A DNA stretch of 64,000 nt, taken from Nannocystis sp. RBIL2. Lineage in GTDB: Bacteria; Myxococcota_A; Polyangia; Nannocystales; Nannocystaceae. The stretch is taken from the NCBI RefSeq assembly GCF_026626745.1, contig NZ_JAPNJW010000001.1:1952001-2016000 (forward strand), written 5' to 3'. Positions 25,805 through 41,764 of this stretch are shown piece after piece. Position 1 is the first letter of the stretch. Every line of letters starts with the position of its first letter. Below the pieces are notes generated by a model. That model saw only the letters and a program-made list of their open reading frames with translations. It had not been told where the DNA came from and ran no database searches. The position numbers were made by a program, and so were the translations under genes.

Positions 25805-28800
25805 ATGCGCAAACGTCACCTGATCCTCACCTCCTTGAGTCTGGCCGGCCTTCACGGCTGCGAGGCCGCCGAGCCGCGGCCCGAGGCCGAGGCCGCGGCC
25901 CCCCGCAACGTGTCGCTGTGGGACCCGCCGCTCGAATCGTGCCTCACCGACACCAAGATCAGCTTTTTCCACACCGACGGGACCACCGACTTCACCGACG
26001 CGGTGAGCCAGGGCCTCGAGCAGTTCGCTCGCCCCGGCGACATCGTCGAGCTGAGCTACGCGGTCACCCCGGGCTGCCTCGCCGACCACGGTCCGCGCGT
26101 CACCCTGGCCTCGTACACCACCCCGGGCATCACCATGCAATCGCTGGTGCCGGTGCAGCCGCCGCAGGCCTACGACGTCCACACCACCCGCGTCGACGGC
26201 GGCGGCGCCGGCGGCCCGCTGTTGGTGCGCCTGCCCGACTGCTTCTTCCATGTCGCGCTCGCCTTCGGCGAGCCCCTGCCGGTCCTGAGCGCGCCGCACA
26301 CCTACGAGGCCGAGAAGCGCCTGATCGCCTCGACTCAGGGCGGCAAGGCCGGCTGCGGCGACGTGCCGACGCTCGCGGTCGACGCGTTCGACACCGTCGA
26401 GCGCGGCTGGGGCGACGCGCCGCTCGTCACCCACTTCGGCTGGAACATCCTCGCCGGCAAGGGCACCGGCGACCTCACCTGCGAGCTCGACTTCGAAGGC
26501 GACGGCCTGGTCGACGAGATCCTCAACCCGTGTCCGACCTCCACCGGCGACATCAAGGTCGACGGCCTGCCGGTCCACACCTTCGACCAGCTCGGCGAGC
26601 ACCGGCCCGAGCTCGTCGTGTCCGAGGGCGGGCGGCGGCTGTGGGCCGGCACCACGGTGCTCGCCAACCACCTCGACTACAAGCCCGACGTCCGCTTCCC
26701 CGAGCAGCACCCGAACTTCGTCGCCGCCAAGCTCACCCCGGCCGAGGCGCCGACGCTGAGCCTGCTGGAGCTCAAGTACTCGACCATGAAGGGCATGCCG
26801 AGCATCCAGGCCGGCGACGTCGTGGTCGGCCAGCAAGGCGCCGGCTACATGCTGCGGGTGGTCAAGCGCTTCCAGAGCGGCAGCAGCCTGACCCTCTACG
26901 GCCACCCCGTCGGCCTCGACGAGACCATCGCCGGCGGCTACTTCGGCGTGCGCGACGTCCCGCTCTCGACCGCCGACGCCTACTGCGTCGGCGATTGCAT
27001 CGGCACCATCACCCCCGTCACCGCGCCGCCGGGCGGGATCTTCGCGACCAAGAAAGCGCTCGCGCTCGACGCCGCCGCCGCCACCCTGCAGAAGGGCGGC
27101 GAGGAGGACAAGCTCGGCATCAAGATCACCATCCCGCTGGCCGAGGGCACCTCGCCCGGGACCGCCAGCGAGGCCGAGGTGTTCGCCGGCATCGTCGTCA
27201 AGAAGTTCTCGGTCGACGGCCTCGTGTTCGGCGACCTGCGCGTCGACATCGACGTCGCGCCGACGATCGAAGCCTCGGTCTCGGTGAAGGCCGAGATCGC
27301 CGACTCTCTGCACCTCGGCGACATCATCCTCGGCGGCCTGCCCACGCCGATCCCGGTGACCCTGCACATGCGGCCGCGGATCGACTTCGCCATGGCGTTC
27401 AAGTGGGCCGGCAAGTTCACCGCCGCGGCCCCGTTCCAGCTCACGCACGACGAGAAGGGCTGGAACCACAAGTTCGCGCCGCAGATCTCCGGCGACGCCG
27501 ACCTGCTCGAGACCGGCCTCGGCATGGAGTTCGCGCTCGAGTCCAAGTTCACCCTCGTCGACGAGCTGGGGTTCGCGCTCGGCTTCCTCTACGGCCCGCA
27601 CGTCGCCCCGTTCGGCGCGCTCGGCCTCAAGGCCACGGTCGACCCCGGCACTTGCAAGCTCTGCGTCGCGGTGTTCGGCGAGGTCGGCGGCGAGTTCGGC
27701 TGGGACGCCCCGTGGGGCCTCGGCACCTTGCTCGAGCCGCTGGTCGTCACTCTCGGCGAGCGCGAGTTCAAGAAGCGCTGCGAGGAGTACAACGACGAGT
27801 GCGACGACCCGCAGCCGCCCGGCGGCCCCGGCGGCACCTGGGGCGACGTCCACGTCATCAGCCACGACGGCCTCTTGTTCGACTTCCAGGCCGGCGGCGA
27901 GTTCGTGCTGGTGCGCGCGACCGCGGGCGCGCCGCTCGAGATCCAGGCCCGCCAGGCCCCGCTGGGCCAGAATTTGAGCCTCTCCTACAACACCGCAGCG
28001 GCCGCGAAGATCGGCGACCAGCGCGTCAGCTTCCACGCCGACATGCCCGCGGAGGTGTACGTCGACGGCAAGGTCGAGCTCCTCGAGCCCGGCGTGCCCG
28101 TCGCGGTCGGCGGCGGCGTCCTGCAGCTCGCGGGCGACCGCTACCTCCTCGACTGGCCCGGCGGCGACCGCCTGAGCGTGCGCGTGTTCGCCGATCATCT
28201 CGACCTGCAGGTCTCGCTCGCCCCGGCGCGCGCGGGCGCGGTCGAGGGCGTGCTCGGCGACGCCGACGGCGACCGCAGCAACGACATCGGCCTCGGCGGC
28301 GGCGTCTTCCTCGCCCAGCCGGTCGGCTTCGAGGCGCTCTACCGCGGCCCTGGCAGCTTCAGCGAGGCCTGGCGCGTCCCCCAGGGCCAGTCGCTGTTCG
28401 TCTACGCCCCGGACACCGGCCCCCAGACCTACCGCGACGCGCCCTACGGCCTGATGCCGGTCAGCACGCCCCCGCCCAACCCCGAGGACATCGAGCTCGC
28501 CGAGGCCGAGTGCCACGAGTGCCCCGCGGCCCTGCGCGACACCTGCATGCTCGACGTCGCCTTCACCGGCGACCCCGCGTTCGCCGACGCCTGCCACGAG
28601 GTCGCCCCGACCCCGGCCGAGACGATGTACCCGGCCGACGACTACGTGGCCCTCGCCCCGCGCTACGGCGCCGCGATCGACTGCGCCGACGAGAAGGTCG
28701 TGTTCCGCGGCCCCGACCTGGCCACCGCCGACCAGTACCCCGAGGGCAAGGACCTCACGGTCCGCGTCGAGGCCGGCTTCAACTACGACTCGGGGTTCTT

Positions 28801-29062
28801 CGGCATCGACTGGCTCGACACCACGAGCCCGCCCGCCGGCCCCGGCACCCCCGCCTCGGACTGGGGCGCCCGCTTCGACTGCGTGGCGATCGGCGACGAC
28901 GGCTACGGCGAATGCTCGCTGCAGCTCGACCCCACCGACAGCCCCTGCAACAACCCGATCGCCTTCACCCTGTTCCGCTTCGCCGTGCAGGAGGTCGTCC
29001 CGCCCCCCGAGCAGGCCGAGCTCCACGACGTCGCCTACTTCACGACCCCGTCCGACGAATGA
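25805..29062 (+). CDS. Large vWFD-domain lipoprotein
   Basis: The 1085-residue protein starts MRKRHLILTSLSLAGLHGC (lipobox Cys19). The first ~650 residues are beta-rich and unrecognised. Residues about 676-823 form a von Willebrand factor type D-like domain, shown by GDVHVISHDGLLFDFQAGGEFVLVRA and the closing GVLGDADGDRSNDI. A Cys-rich tail (CHECPAALRDTCMLD) and a final beta domain follow. vWFD domains in bacteria occur in large secreted adhesion-type proteins. The Asp-rich DADGDRSND resembles a calcium loop. It is probably an outer-surface protein for matrix or prey contact. The gene ends at a double hairpin repeat. Confidence 0.72.
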   Translation: MRKRHLILTSLSLAGLHGCEAAEPRPEAEAAAPRNVSLWDPPLESCLTDTKISFFHTDGTTDFTDAVSQGLEQFARPGDIVELSYAVTPGCLADHGPRVTLASYTTPGITMQSLVPVQPPQAYDVHTTRVDGGGAGGPLLVRLPDCFFHVALAFGEPLPVLSAPHTYEAEKRLIASTQGGKAGCGDVPTLAVDAFDTVERGWGDAPLVTHFGWNILAGKGTGDLTCELDFEGDGLVDEILNPCPTSTGDIKVDGLPVHTFDQLGEHRPELVVSEGGRRLWAGTTVLANHLDYKPDVRFPEQHPNFVAAKLTPAEAPTLSLLELKYSTMKGMPSIQAGDVVVGQQGAGYMLRVVKRFQSGSSLTLYGHPVGLDETIAGGYFGVRDVPLSTADAYCVGDCIGTITPVTAPPGGIFATKKALALDAAAATLQKGGEEDKLGIKITIPLAEGTSPGTASEAEVFAGIVVKKFSVDGLVFGDLRVDIDVAPTIEASVSVKAEIADSLHLGDIILGGLPTPIPVTLHMRPRIDFAMAFKWAGKFTAAAPFQLTHDEKGWNHKFAPQISGDADLLETGLGMEFALESKFTLVDELGFALGFLYGPHVAPFGALGLKATVDPGTCKLCVAVFGEVGGEFGWDAPWGLGTLLEPLVVTLGEREFKKRCEEYNDECDDPQPPGGPGGTWGDVHVISHDGLLFDFQAGGEFVLVRATAGAPLEIQARQAPLGQNLSLSYNTAAAAKIGDQRVSFHADMPAEVYVDGKVELLEPGVPVAVGGGVLQLAGDRYLLDWPGGDRLSVRVFADHLDLQVSLAPARAGAVEGVLGDADGDRSNDIGLGGGVFLAQPVGFEALYRGPGSFSEAWRVPQGQSLFVYAPDTGPQTYRDAPYGLMPVSTPPPNPEDIELAEAECHECPAALRDTCMLDVAFTGDPAFADACHEVAPTPAETMYPADDYVALAPRYGAAIDCADEKVVFRGPDLATADQYPEGKDLTVRVEAGFNYDSGFFGIDWLDTTSPPAGPGTPASDWGARFDCVAIGDDGYGECSLQLDPTDSPCNNPIAFTLFRFAVQEVVPPPEQAELHDVAYFTTPSDE

Positions 29063-29065
29063 ACG

Positions 29066-29148
29066 CATGTCCCCGAGGACATGTCGCGCGAGCGCAGCAT
29101 TGCATGCATGCTCGAATGGACATGTCCTTCAGGACATTATTACACACG
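29066..29148. terminator. 14-bp-period hairpin repeat, locus 6 (two blocks)
   Basis: CATG at 29066 and 29080, then CATG at 29107 and 29121 and CATT at 29135. CATGTCC-CCGA-GGACATG (29066-29083) is a perfect 7-bp stem with a tetraloop, and ATGTCC-TTCA-GGACAT (29122-29137) a perfect 6-bp one. It lies in the gap between convergent lipoprotein genes. Confidence 0.75.
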
Positions 29149-29194
29149 CGCCCCGCCAGCGCCGACGCCTGCCGGCGCATCCGCCCTCGCGCGC

Positions 29195-30946
29195 TCACTC
29201 GGCGACGGGCGCGAAGTACAGCGCCTGCCCGACGCTGTGGGCCGGGTCGGACACCTGGACCACCGCGTCCGGCGCGTCGACGTCGACCTGCAGCAGCCGC
29301 TGCGCGAGCGTGTCGTCGACCGCCCGGTGTGCGAAGTAGAACACGCGGCCGCCGTCCTGACTGAACTGCGGCTGCCGCACCCCCTCGTCCGGCTCCAGCG
29401 GCTCGCTCAGGTGGACCGGCGCGCCCGGGGCCGCGGGGTCGGCGAGGAACAGCTGGTGCTGGCCCTTCCACTCCGGCAAGGCGGAGAACAGCACCTGAGA
29501 CCCATCGGGGCCGAGCCTGACGTCCAGGATCGTGCCCAACTCGGCCATCTCGGCCAGCAGCACGCGGTCGCCGGGCGCCTCGAGCGGGACCCTCCACACC
29601 TGGTCGCCGGTCTCGAGGTCGGGCCGGCCGACGTAGAACACGACCGACGGATCGGGGCCGACGAGCACGCGATCGACCGTCCCGTTGGTGGTGATCGGCG
29701 CGCTCAGGATCACCGGCGGCGTCGGCGTCGGCCCGCTGACATCGGCGCCGAACAGCGCGTAGGCGTTTTCCACCTGGCCGCCGTGGGCCCCGTAGATCAC
29801 GAAGCGGCCGTCGGCGGACCACTGGAACAGCCGATCCGACACGCGCCCGGGCGCGTCGTGGATCGGCGCGCCCGGGCCGACCTTGGTGCCGTCGAGGGCG
29901 AACACCGCCAGGTCGCCGTTCGAACTGTCGTCCTCGCTGCTCCACCCCAGCATCGCCGATTCGTCCGGGTGGACTGCGAAGAGCCCGTCGATCGGCACCA
30001 CGGTCACCGGCGCTTTCGGCGGATCGCTCGCGACATCGACCGCGCGCACCCCCGGTCGGCTCGGGTCGGGACCGAACCCATAATAAAGCGTCGCGCCGTC
30101 CTGGCTGAACCACAGCGTCTCGATCTGGTCGACGGGCGGCATGTCGCCCGACACCGGCACGGCCACGCCCGCCTCGCCCGGCGCCGTCCCGCCGAGGAAC
30201 AGCTGGTCGGACCCGTCGCCCTCCGGATCGGCGAAGTAGGCCACGCGCGTGTCGTCCGGCGAGAACTCGAACGAGAACCGGTGAATCCCGCCCGGCTGCA
30301 ACGGGACGCCCCAGCGCTCCGGCACGCAGGTCCCGTCGGGCTCGATCGTACACAGATGGAACTCCGACCCGTCCGCGTCCTCGCCCCACAGCGCCAGGCG
30401 GGTCTCGTCGTGCGAGAATTGGGGCCGGAACAGGAGGGACATGCCCGCCGGCAGCTCGACGCGCTTCGGCACCCCCGGCAGCGGCCCGGACATGTCGACG
30501 AGCCACGCCTCCCTGCCCAGCTCCGGATGGACCAGGTTGTAGACGAGCCAGCGCCCCGACGGCGACGTCCACGCCCCCGGCGCCGCCTCCCAGCCCTCGG
30601 CCAGCGGCTCGTGGATGCGAATCGGTGCGCCGGGGGTCTCGCCGGTGCAGTCGACGAAGAACAGCTCGCGGGGCGCCAGCGCGGTCACATACACCACGCG
30701 CGCGCTGGGCTGCGCCGGCTCGCCGGTGGTCGGGTCGCCGGTGGTCGGGTCCTCGGTCGTCGTCCCGGCGCTGGTCGTCGGCGCCGGCGCGGTCGTCGTG
30801 CCCGTCGGCGGGTCCGCGGTCTCCGACCCGCTCGTCGTCCCGTTCGGCTCGGTCGTCGCCGCGGTGTCGGTGGTCTCGGTGGTCCCGCCCGTGCCGCCCG
30901 GACACGCCGCACAGGCGAGGATGATCAGCGCCCCTGAGATTCGCAT
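29195..30946 (-). CDS. TolB-like beta-propeller lipoprotein
   Basis: The 583-residue protein starts MRISGALIILACAAC, a short signal peptide with lipobox-like Cys, then a Thr-rich linker (TTETTDTAATTEP through about residue 80). The rest is built of PD40/TolB-like blades, each with a motif such as FSPDDTRVAYFAD, FSQDGATLYYGF, WSADGRFVIYGA or FSQDGGRVFYFA. About six to seven blades are visible. Such propellers bind ligands or partner proteins and have no catalytic site here. It is probably a periplasmic or surface scaffold. It is divergent from the sigma-54 activator gene. Confidence 0.78.
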   Translation of the reverse strand: MRISGALIILACAACPGGTGGTTETTDTAATTEPNGTTSGSETADPPTGTTTAPAPTTSAGTTTEDPTTGDPTTGEPAQPSARVVYVTALAPRELFFVDCTGETPGAPIRIHEPLAEGWEAAPGAWTSPSGRWLVYNLVHPELGREAWLVDMSGPLPGVPKRVELPAGMSLLFRPQFSHDETRLALWGEDADGSEFHLCTIEPDGTCVPERWGVPLQPGGIHRFSFEFSPDDTRVAYFADPEGDGSDQLFLGGTAPGEAGVAVPVSGDMPPVDQIETLWFSQDGATLYYGFGPDPSRPGVRAVDVASDPPKAPVTVVPIDGLFAVHPDESAMLGWSSEDDSSNGDLAVFALDGTKVGPGAPIHDAPGRVSDRLFQWSADGRFVIYGAHGGQVENAYALFGADVSGPTPTPPVILSAPITTNGTVDRVLVGPDPSVVFYVGRPDLETGDQVWRVPLEAPGDRVLLAEMAELGTILDVRLGPDGSQVLFSALPEWKGQHQLFLADPAAPGAPVHLSEPLEPDEGVRQPQFSQDGGRVFYFAHRAVDDTLAQRLLQVDVDAPDAVVQVSDPAHSVGQALYFAPVAE

Positions 30947-31406
30947 GCGGTCACCGTAGCCGGGCGCACAGGCCCACGCACGGGCCGCTCCCGCCGTGAG
31001 CGCCGGCAAGCGGCGTAGCGGCGCGGTGCCGGCCGATCAGGTCGGATCGAGGTCCGAGGGGTCGCCCAACCTCGTCGCCCGGAGCCGGCGCGCCGCGAGC
31101 CGGGGCTTTTTGGCCACATGCTCGTTCGGACAGGTATCGCCGCGGCGGCCGATCTGTCTCTCGGGACATACCTCCCATGCGATCGCGCCTATCTTCGGAC
31201 ATGCCCCAAAGGACTTGCGACGATTGTCCGCACCGGACCCGCCAGCGACCTCGACCGCGCGCAATCCAAACATGACCCGAGGGACATGTCATGCCCCCAT
31301 TCGCGGCGGGCGAACCCGCTCGTGCGCGCCGGTGATACCTCGCCGTCGCCGACGGTCCGCGCCGGGGCCGTTGCCGGGCGGGGCGAACGGTTGTATCCGT
31401 AGGCGG
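30947..31406. other. Divergent intergenic region (460 bp) rich in hairpin repeats
   Basis: No gene is supported. The region carries four blocks of the 14-bp-period repeat, the densest cluster in the window, and must hold the promoters of the propeller lipoprotein and the activator/kinase operon. Confidence 0.6.
31117..31298. repeat. 14-bp-period hairpin repeat, locus 7 (four blocks)
   Basis: Pairs 14 bp apart: CATG 31117/CAGG 31131; TCTG 31153/CATA 31167; CATG 31200/CTTG 31214; CATG 31271/CATG 31285. The second block, TGTCTCTCGGGACAT, is shared with the locus at 53949 and links the ACATGTCC and CTGTCTC variants. Confidence 0.65.
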
Positions 31407-37289
<5,883 letters not shown>

Positions 37290-37296
37290 GTCGCCC

Positions 37297-37338
37297 CAAG
37301 GCGAAAAGGACATGTCTGAATGGACATGTCCTTTCCGC
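37297..37338. terminator. 14-bp-period hairpin repeat, locus 8; 12-bp perfect stem
   Basis: AAAGGACATGTC (37305-37316) pairs perfectly with GACATGTCCTTT (37323-37334), loop TGAATG. CATG cores are at 37311 and 37325, with a degenerate CAAG at 37297. It lies between convergent genes and is the strongest bidirectional terminator candidate in the window. Confidence 0.8.
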
Positions 37339-37383
37339 CTCGTCCCATGATTCAGACGCCGCGCGGCGGCGTCATGTCACGGC

Positions 37384-39150
<1,767 letters not shown>

Positions 39151-39410
39151 GGGTAATCCTTGTGGGGTCCGTCGATCGCGCGGTGGCCGCGATCGCGCAT
39201 GCAACCCCCACGGTACCGCACAGGATCTGCGGGGTCGGTCGCCCCCGAGAGACGAGACTCACAGGCCACAACGAGGTCACGATGTGCGCCGTTCCACGCT
39301 GCGAGGCCGCGAGCGGGCGACGGAATCCTCGTCTTCTGGCGCGATTCCCCCCGCGGGGCGCACACGCGGCATTCGTCTGTTGACCCCGATTCAAGGACAT
39401 CGGACAAACC

Positions 39411-39427
39411 CCGATATTAATAATCGG
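39411..39427. promoter_or_regulatory. AT-rich imperfect palindrome, possible operator
   Basis: CCGAT and ATCGG arms flank ATTAATA, an unusually AT-rich core for this genome, 261 bp upstream of the choice-of-anchor-L start. It may be a protein-binding site; nothing else supports it. Confidence 0.3.
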
Positions 39428-39710
39428 TGCCGGGCCTGCGCCGCCGTCCGGCCTTTCGCCGTGAGAATTTTCGAGCCGTGGGGTGATTCGCGCGATCCCC
39501 GTCGGAGGGGTCCGTCGAACCGGCGCGAAAACGAGCACGGCTAGCGCCGCGGCCGCCGCGCCGAAGAATCACTGCATCCGCGTGGTGCCATGATTTTCCG
39601 CCGCCGCCGGCACGCCGCGGCTCGCGTCCCGCTGACGTCATTCGCGCCCCGGCCCCGCCGTGCTCCCGCCCCGAGCCGGGGCGAGCCCGGCCCCGGGCGA
39701 AATGGCGTGA

Positions 39711-39738
39711 CATGTCCGCTCGAACAGATCACGGCGAC
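39711..39738. repeat. 14-bp-period hairpin repeat, locus 9 (weak)
   Basis: CATGTCCGCTCGAA at 39711 is followed 14 bp later by CAGATC at 39725. One good and one degenerate unit, between two same-strand genes. Confidence 0.5.
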
Positions 39739-39781
39739 GCGGCGACGCGCGCCGGGCCTCGGCCACCGGTCGCGGCGCGAC

Positions 39782-40321
39782 CTACTGCTTCTGGCACAGG
39801 TTCCACTCGGAGTTGACGCACAGCTTGCCGCCGTTCATGCCGGCGTTGGTCGCCTCGACGTCCTGGCACACCCAGTTGGTGCCGTCGATGCAGGCCTCGC
39901 CGACCTGCTTGTCGCCGCTCGAGCAGGCCGCGATGCAGATGCACTCGCCGGTGTCGGCGAACTTGATGTACGTGCCGTCGGCGCAGTTCTTCGGCACGTC
40001 CGGGTCGTCGCAGGCCTGGCCGAGGCTGGGATCGCCGGAGAACGGCACCGAACCGAGCGAGAAGTCGCCGTAGCAGGCCTCGCCGCCGGTCGTGGTCGGC
40101 GTGCTGTCGCTGGTGGCGTTGGTGTCGTTGGTGTCGCCGCTGGTGTCGCCGCTCGGGTTGCCGGTCGGGCTCCCGCTCGGGTCCCCGCTCGGGTCCCCGC
40201 CGGTCTCGCTCTCCTCGGTGGTGCCGGTGGTCGAGTCGTCCGGTTCGCCACAGGCGGGCGCGAGCAGCAGCGCGGCGAGGGTCGTGGTGCGGAGGACGGT
40301 GGAGCTGTAAATCGTGGGCAT
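39782..40321 (-). CDS. Small Cys-rich lipoprotein
   Basis: The 179-residue protein has a signal peptide ending at the lipobox LLLAPAC (Cys24). A linker with SGDPSGSPTGNPSGDTSG-type repeats follows (about 30-80), then a ~100-residue Cys-rich domain with eight or more cysteines (GQACDDPDVPKNCADGTYIKF, GECICIAACSSGD, VGEACIDGTNWVCQD). No catalytic motif. It is divergent from the first VapA-like gene across a 398-bp region, and functional linkage is possible but unproven. Confidence 0.72.
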   Translation of the reverse strand: MPTIYSSTVLRTTTLAALLLAPACGEPDDSTTGTTEESETGGDPSGDPSGSPTGNPSGDTSGDTNDTNATSDSTPTTTGGEACYGDFSLGSVPFSGDPSLGQACDDPDVPKNCADGTYIKFADTGECICIAACSSGDKQVGEACIDGTNWVCQDVEATNAGMNGGKLCVNSEWNLCQKQ

Positions 40322-40719
40322 TGGTTCGTCTCGCTACCGAGATGCCGGCCGAACCGCGCCGTCGCAGCGGTCGCACGCTTCGGCTCTTGCGCGAGCTCAC
40401 ATGCCTCCGCGCGCGGCGACGCTCCCCGGGCGAGCCGACCCCCGCTTGGGTCCGGAGTGCATGACAGTGACAGCGTCAACCGGATCGAAAAATCGACACA
40501 CCTCGGCGTACGGAGGCCCCCACGATTCCCACGAGCTCCCCGCCGACGTGCATGACGGAGCCGGCGAAAAGCGGAACGAAGAATCGCCGCGGACTGTCGT
40601 GCGAATTGCCGATCGCCGAATATCGCAGCAGCGCGCCTTCGAACCTTCGGCGATGATATGGTCATTGTCGCCTGAATCAAATCGGGCGCGTGACAACCCA
40701 CCGATAGGAAGAATGGACC
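40322..40719. other. Divergent intergenic region (398 bp)
   Basis: No gene is supported. The right end (40640-40700) is relatively AT-rich (GATGATATGGTCATTG) and probably contains the promoter of the VapA-like pair. Confidence 0.5.
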
Positions 40720-41157
40720 ATGAGCACCATCATCTCGCGTGACATCGTCGCCCACGACCTCCGCAGCGCGCTGCACGACAAGCTCGACCCGGCGAAGCTG
40801 GACGAGGCGTGCCGGAAGATCTGCGCGACCTCGACCTCGTACTCGGCCAACGGCAGCGTGGCGAGCTTCATCTTCTACCTGCAGTTCCAGGTCAACATCA
40901 CCACCTCGGGCGGCAAGACGTTCAACGGCAAGGCCGGCGGCGCCAGCACCCCCGGCGGCGGCGCCCTGTTCGGCGACGTCTACACCGACAACCTCGACCT
41001 GCTGTACCGCGCGACCCAGAGCTTCCAGTTCACCGGGACCCCGGTCTACTTCAGCCTGGTGTTCTTCGACGGCAGCAGCAACGTCCTCGGCAACTTCCAG
41101 TCCGGCGCGGTCTCCATCGTCAGCGGCATCGGCGGCGGCACCGGCTCCTGGTCGTAG
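40720..41157 (+). CDS. VapA-family-like protein 1
   Basis: The 145-residue protein has AGGAA upstream of the ATG. An N-terminal helical segment (DIVAHDLRSALHDKLDPAKLDEACRK) leads to a beta-rich domain of about 100 residues. The C-terminal half matches, from memory, the Rhodococcus equi virulence-associated (VapA/VapB) beta-barrel. Shared pattern: KTFNGKAGG, PGGGALFGDVYTDNLDLLY, TQSFQFTGTPVYF, VFFDGSSNVLG, FQSGAVS, GIGGGTGSW. VapA acts on phagosome and lysosome membranes to aid intracellular survival. This copy has no signal peptide, unlike R. equi VapA, so it would be cytoplasmic or exported by another route. The family call is by motif pattern; the role here is unknown. Confidence 0.75.
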   Translation: MSTIISRDIVAHDLRSALHDKLDPAKLDEACRKICATSTSYSANGSVASFIFYLQFQVNITTSGGKTFNGKAGGASTPGGGALFGDVYTDNLDLLYRATQSFQFTGTPVYFSLVFFDGSSNVLGNFQSGAVSIVSGIGGGTGSWS

Positions 41158-41318
41158 CCCCGGCTCCCGACCACGCGCGCGACGCTCCCCGGTCGCCCGG
41201 GGCCCGGCCTCGGGCACGACGACCGCTGCGCGGGCGCGTCGCCGCGTGCACTCGATGCATCGAATCAAACGACCGCGGCGAGGGTCCGCGGCGACTCACC
41301 GTGTTGCCAATCATCTGC

Positions 41319-41324
41319 AAGGAG
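41319..41324 (+). promoter_or_regulatory. Shine-Dalgarno AAGGAG for VapA-like protein 2
   Basis: AAGGAG, 8 nt before the ATG at 41333. The second paralogue therefore has its own strong ribosome binding site. Confidence 0.75.
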
Positions 41325-41332
41325 ACAGGACC

Positions 41333-41752
41333 ATGAACAGCACCCTCTCGCGCGGCTCCGTCGCGCAGGATCTCCGCCGCGCCCTGCAGGGCGCGCTCGC
41401 CCCGGCGCAGCTCGACGCGCTTTGCCGGCTCGTGAGCGAGGCCTCGGACGAACACCCGGCCTACGGCCAAGTCACGCCCTGCGTCTGCGTCCGGATCGCC
41501 GCGCCCGCCGGCAAGACCTTCCGCAGCGAGCCGGGCCCGTGCGAATTCGACGGCCCGCCGGCCAACGGCCAGGTCTACACCGACGACCTCGACCTGCTGT
41601 ACCGCACCACCCGGAACTATCAGTATACCGCGACTCCGGTCTATGTCAGCGTCGTGTTCTTCGACGACAGCGGCGGGGTCCTGGGCGTCTTTCAGGGCGC
41701 CGCCCCCTCCATCATCAGCGGGATCGGGGGCGGCGTCGGCTCCTGGTCGTAG
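41333..41752 (+). CDS. VapA-family-like protein 2
   Basis: This 139-residue tandem paralogue lies 175 bp downstream of copy 1 in the same direction. It shares the N-terminal helix (SRGSVAQDLRRALQGALAPAQLDALCR) and the C-terminal Vap-like core (GQVYTDDLDLLYRTT, TPVYVSVVFFDDSGGVLG, GIGGGVGSWS). The central strands diverge (HPAYGQVTPCVCVRIAAPAGKTF) and carry extra cysteines. Two diverging copies fit the R. equi pattern of multi-vap clusters. It is convergent with the protease gene, with only 12 bp between stop codons. Role unknown. Confidence 0.73.
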   Translation: MNSTLSRGSVAQDLRRALQGALAPAQLDALCRLVSEASDEHPAYGQVTPCVCVRIAAPAGKTFRSEPGPCEFDGPPANGQVYTDDLDLLYRTTRNYQYTATPVYVSVVFFDDSGGVLGVFQGAAPSIISGIGGGVGSWS

Positions 41753-41764
41753 CCGCAGGGCGCG

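Larger units (their letters stand above)
39151..39781. other. Intergenic region (631 bp)
   Basis: No gene is supported; short Arg-rich frames on both strands lack start context. It includes the promoter of the choice-of-anchor-L gene. An AT-rich imperfect palindrome CCGATATTAATAATCGG lies at 39411-39427, and a hairpin repeat at 39711. Confidence 0.55.

Noticed and set aside
25504..29068. Long antisense frame continuing upstream of the ferritin-like lipoprotein
   Set aside because: The ferritin-like protein has a good signal peptide at 25504; the rest is the shadow of the vWFD gene.
30437..30502. GGACATG sequences inside the propeller lipoprotein gene
   Set aside because: The two cores are not 14 bp apart and lack paired arms; they are ordinary codons.
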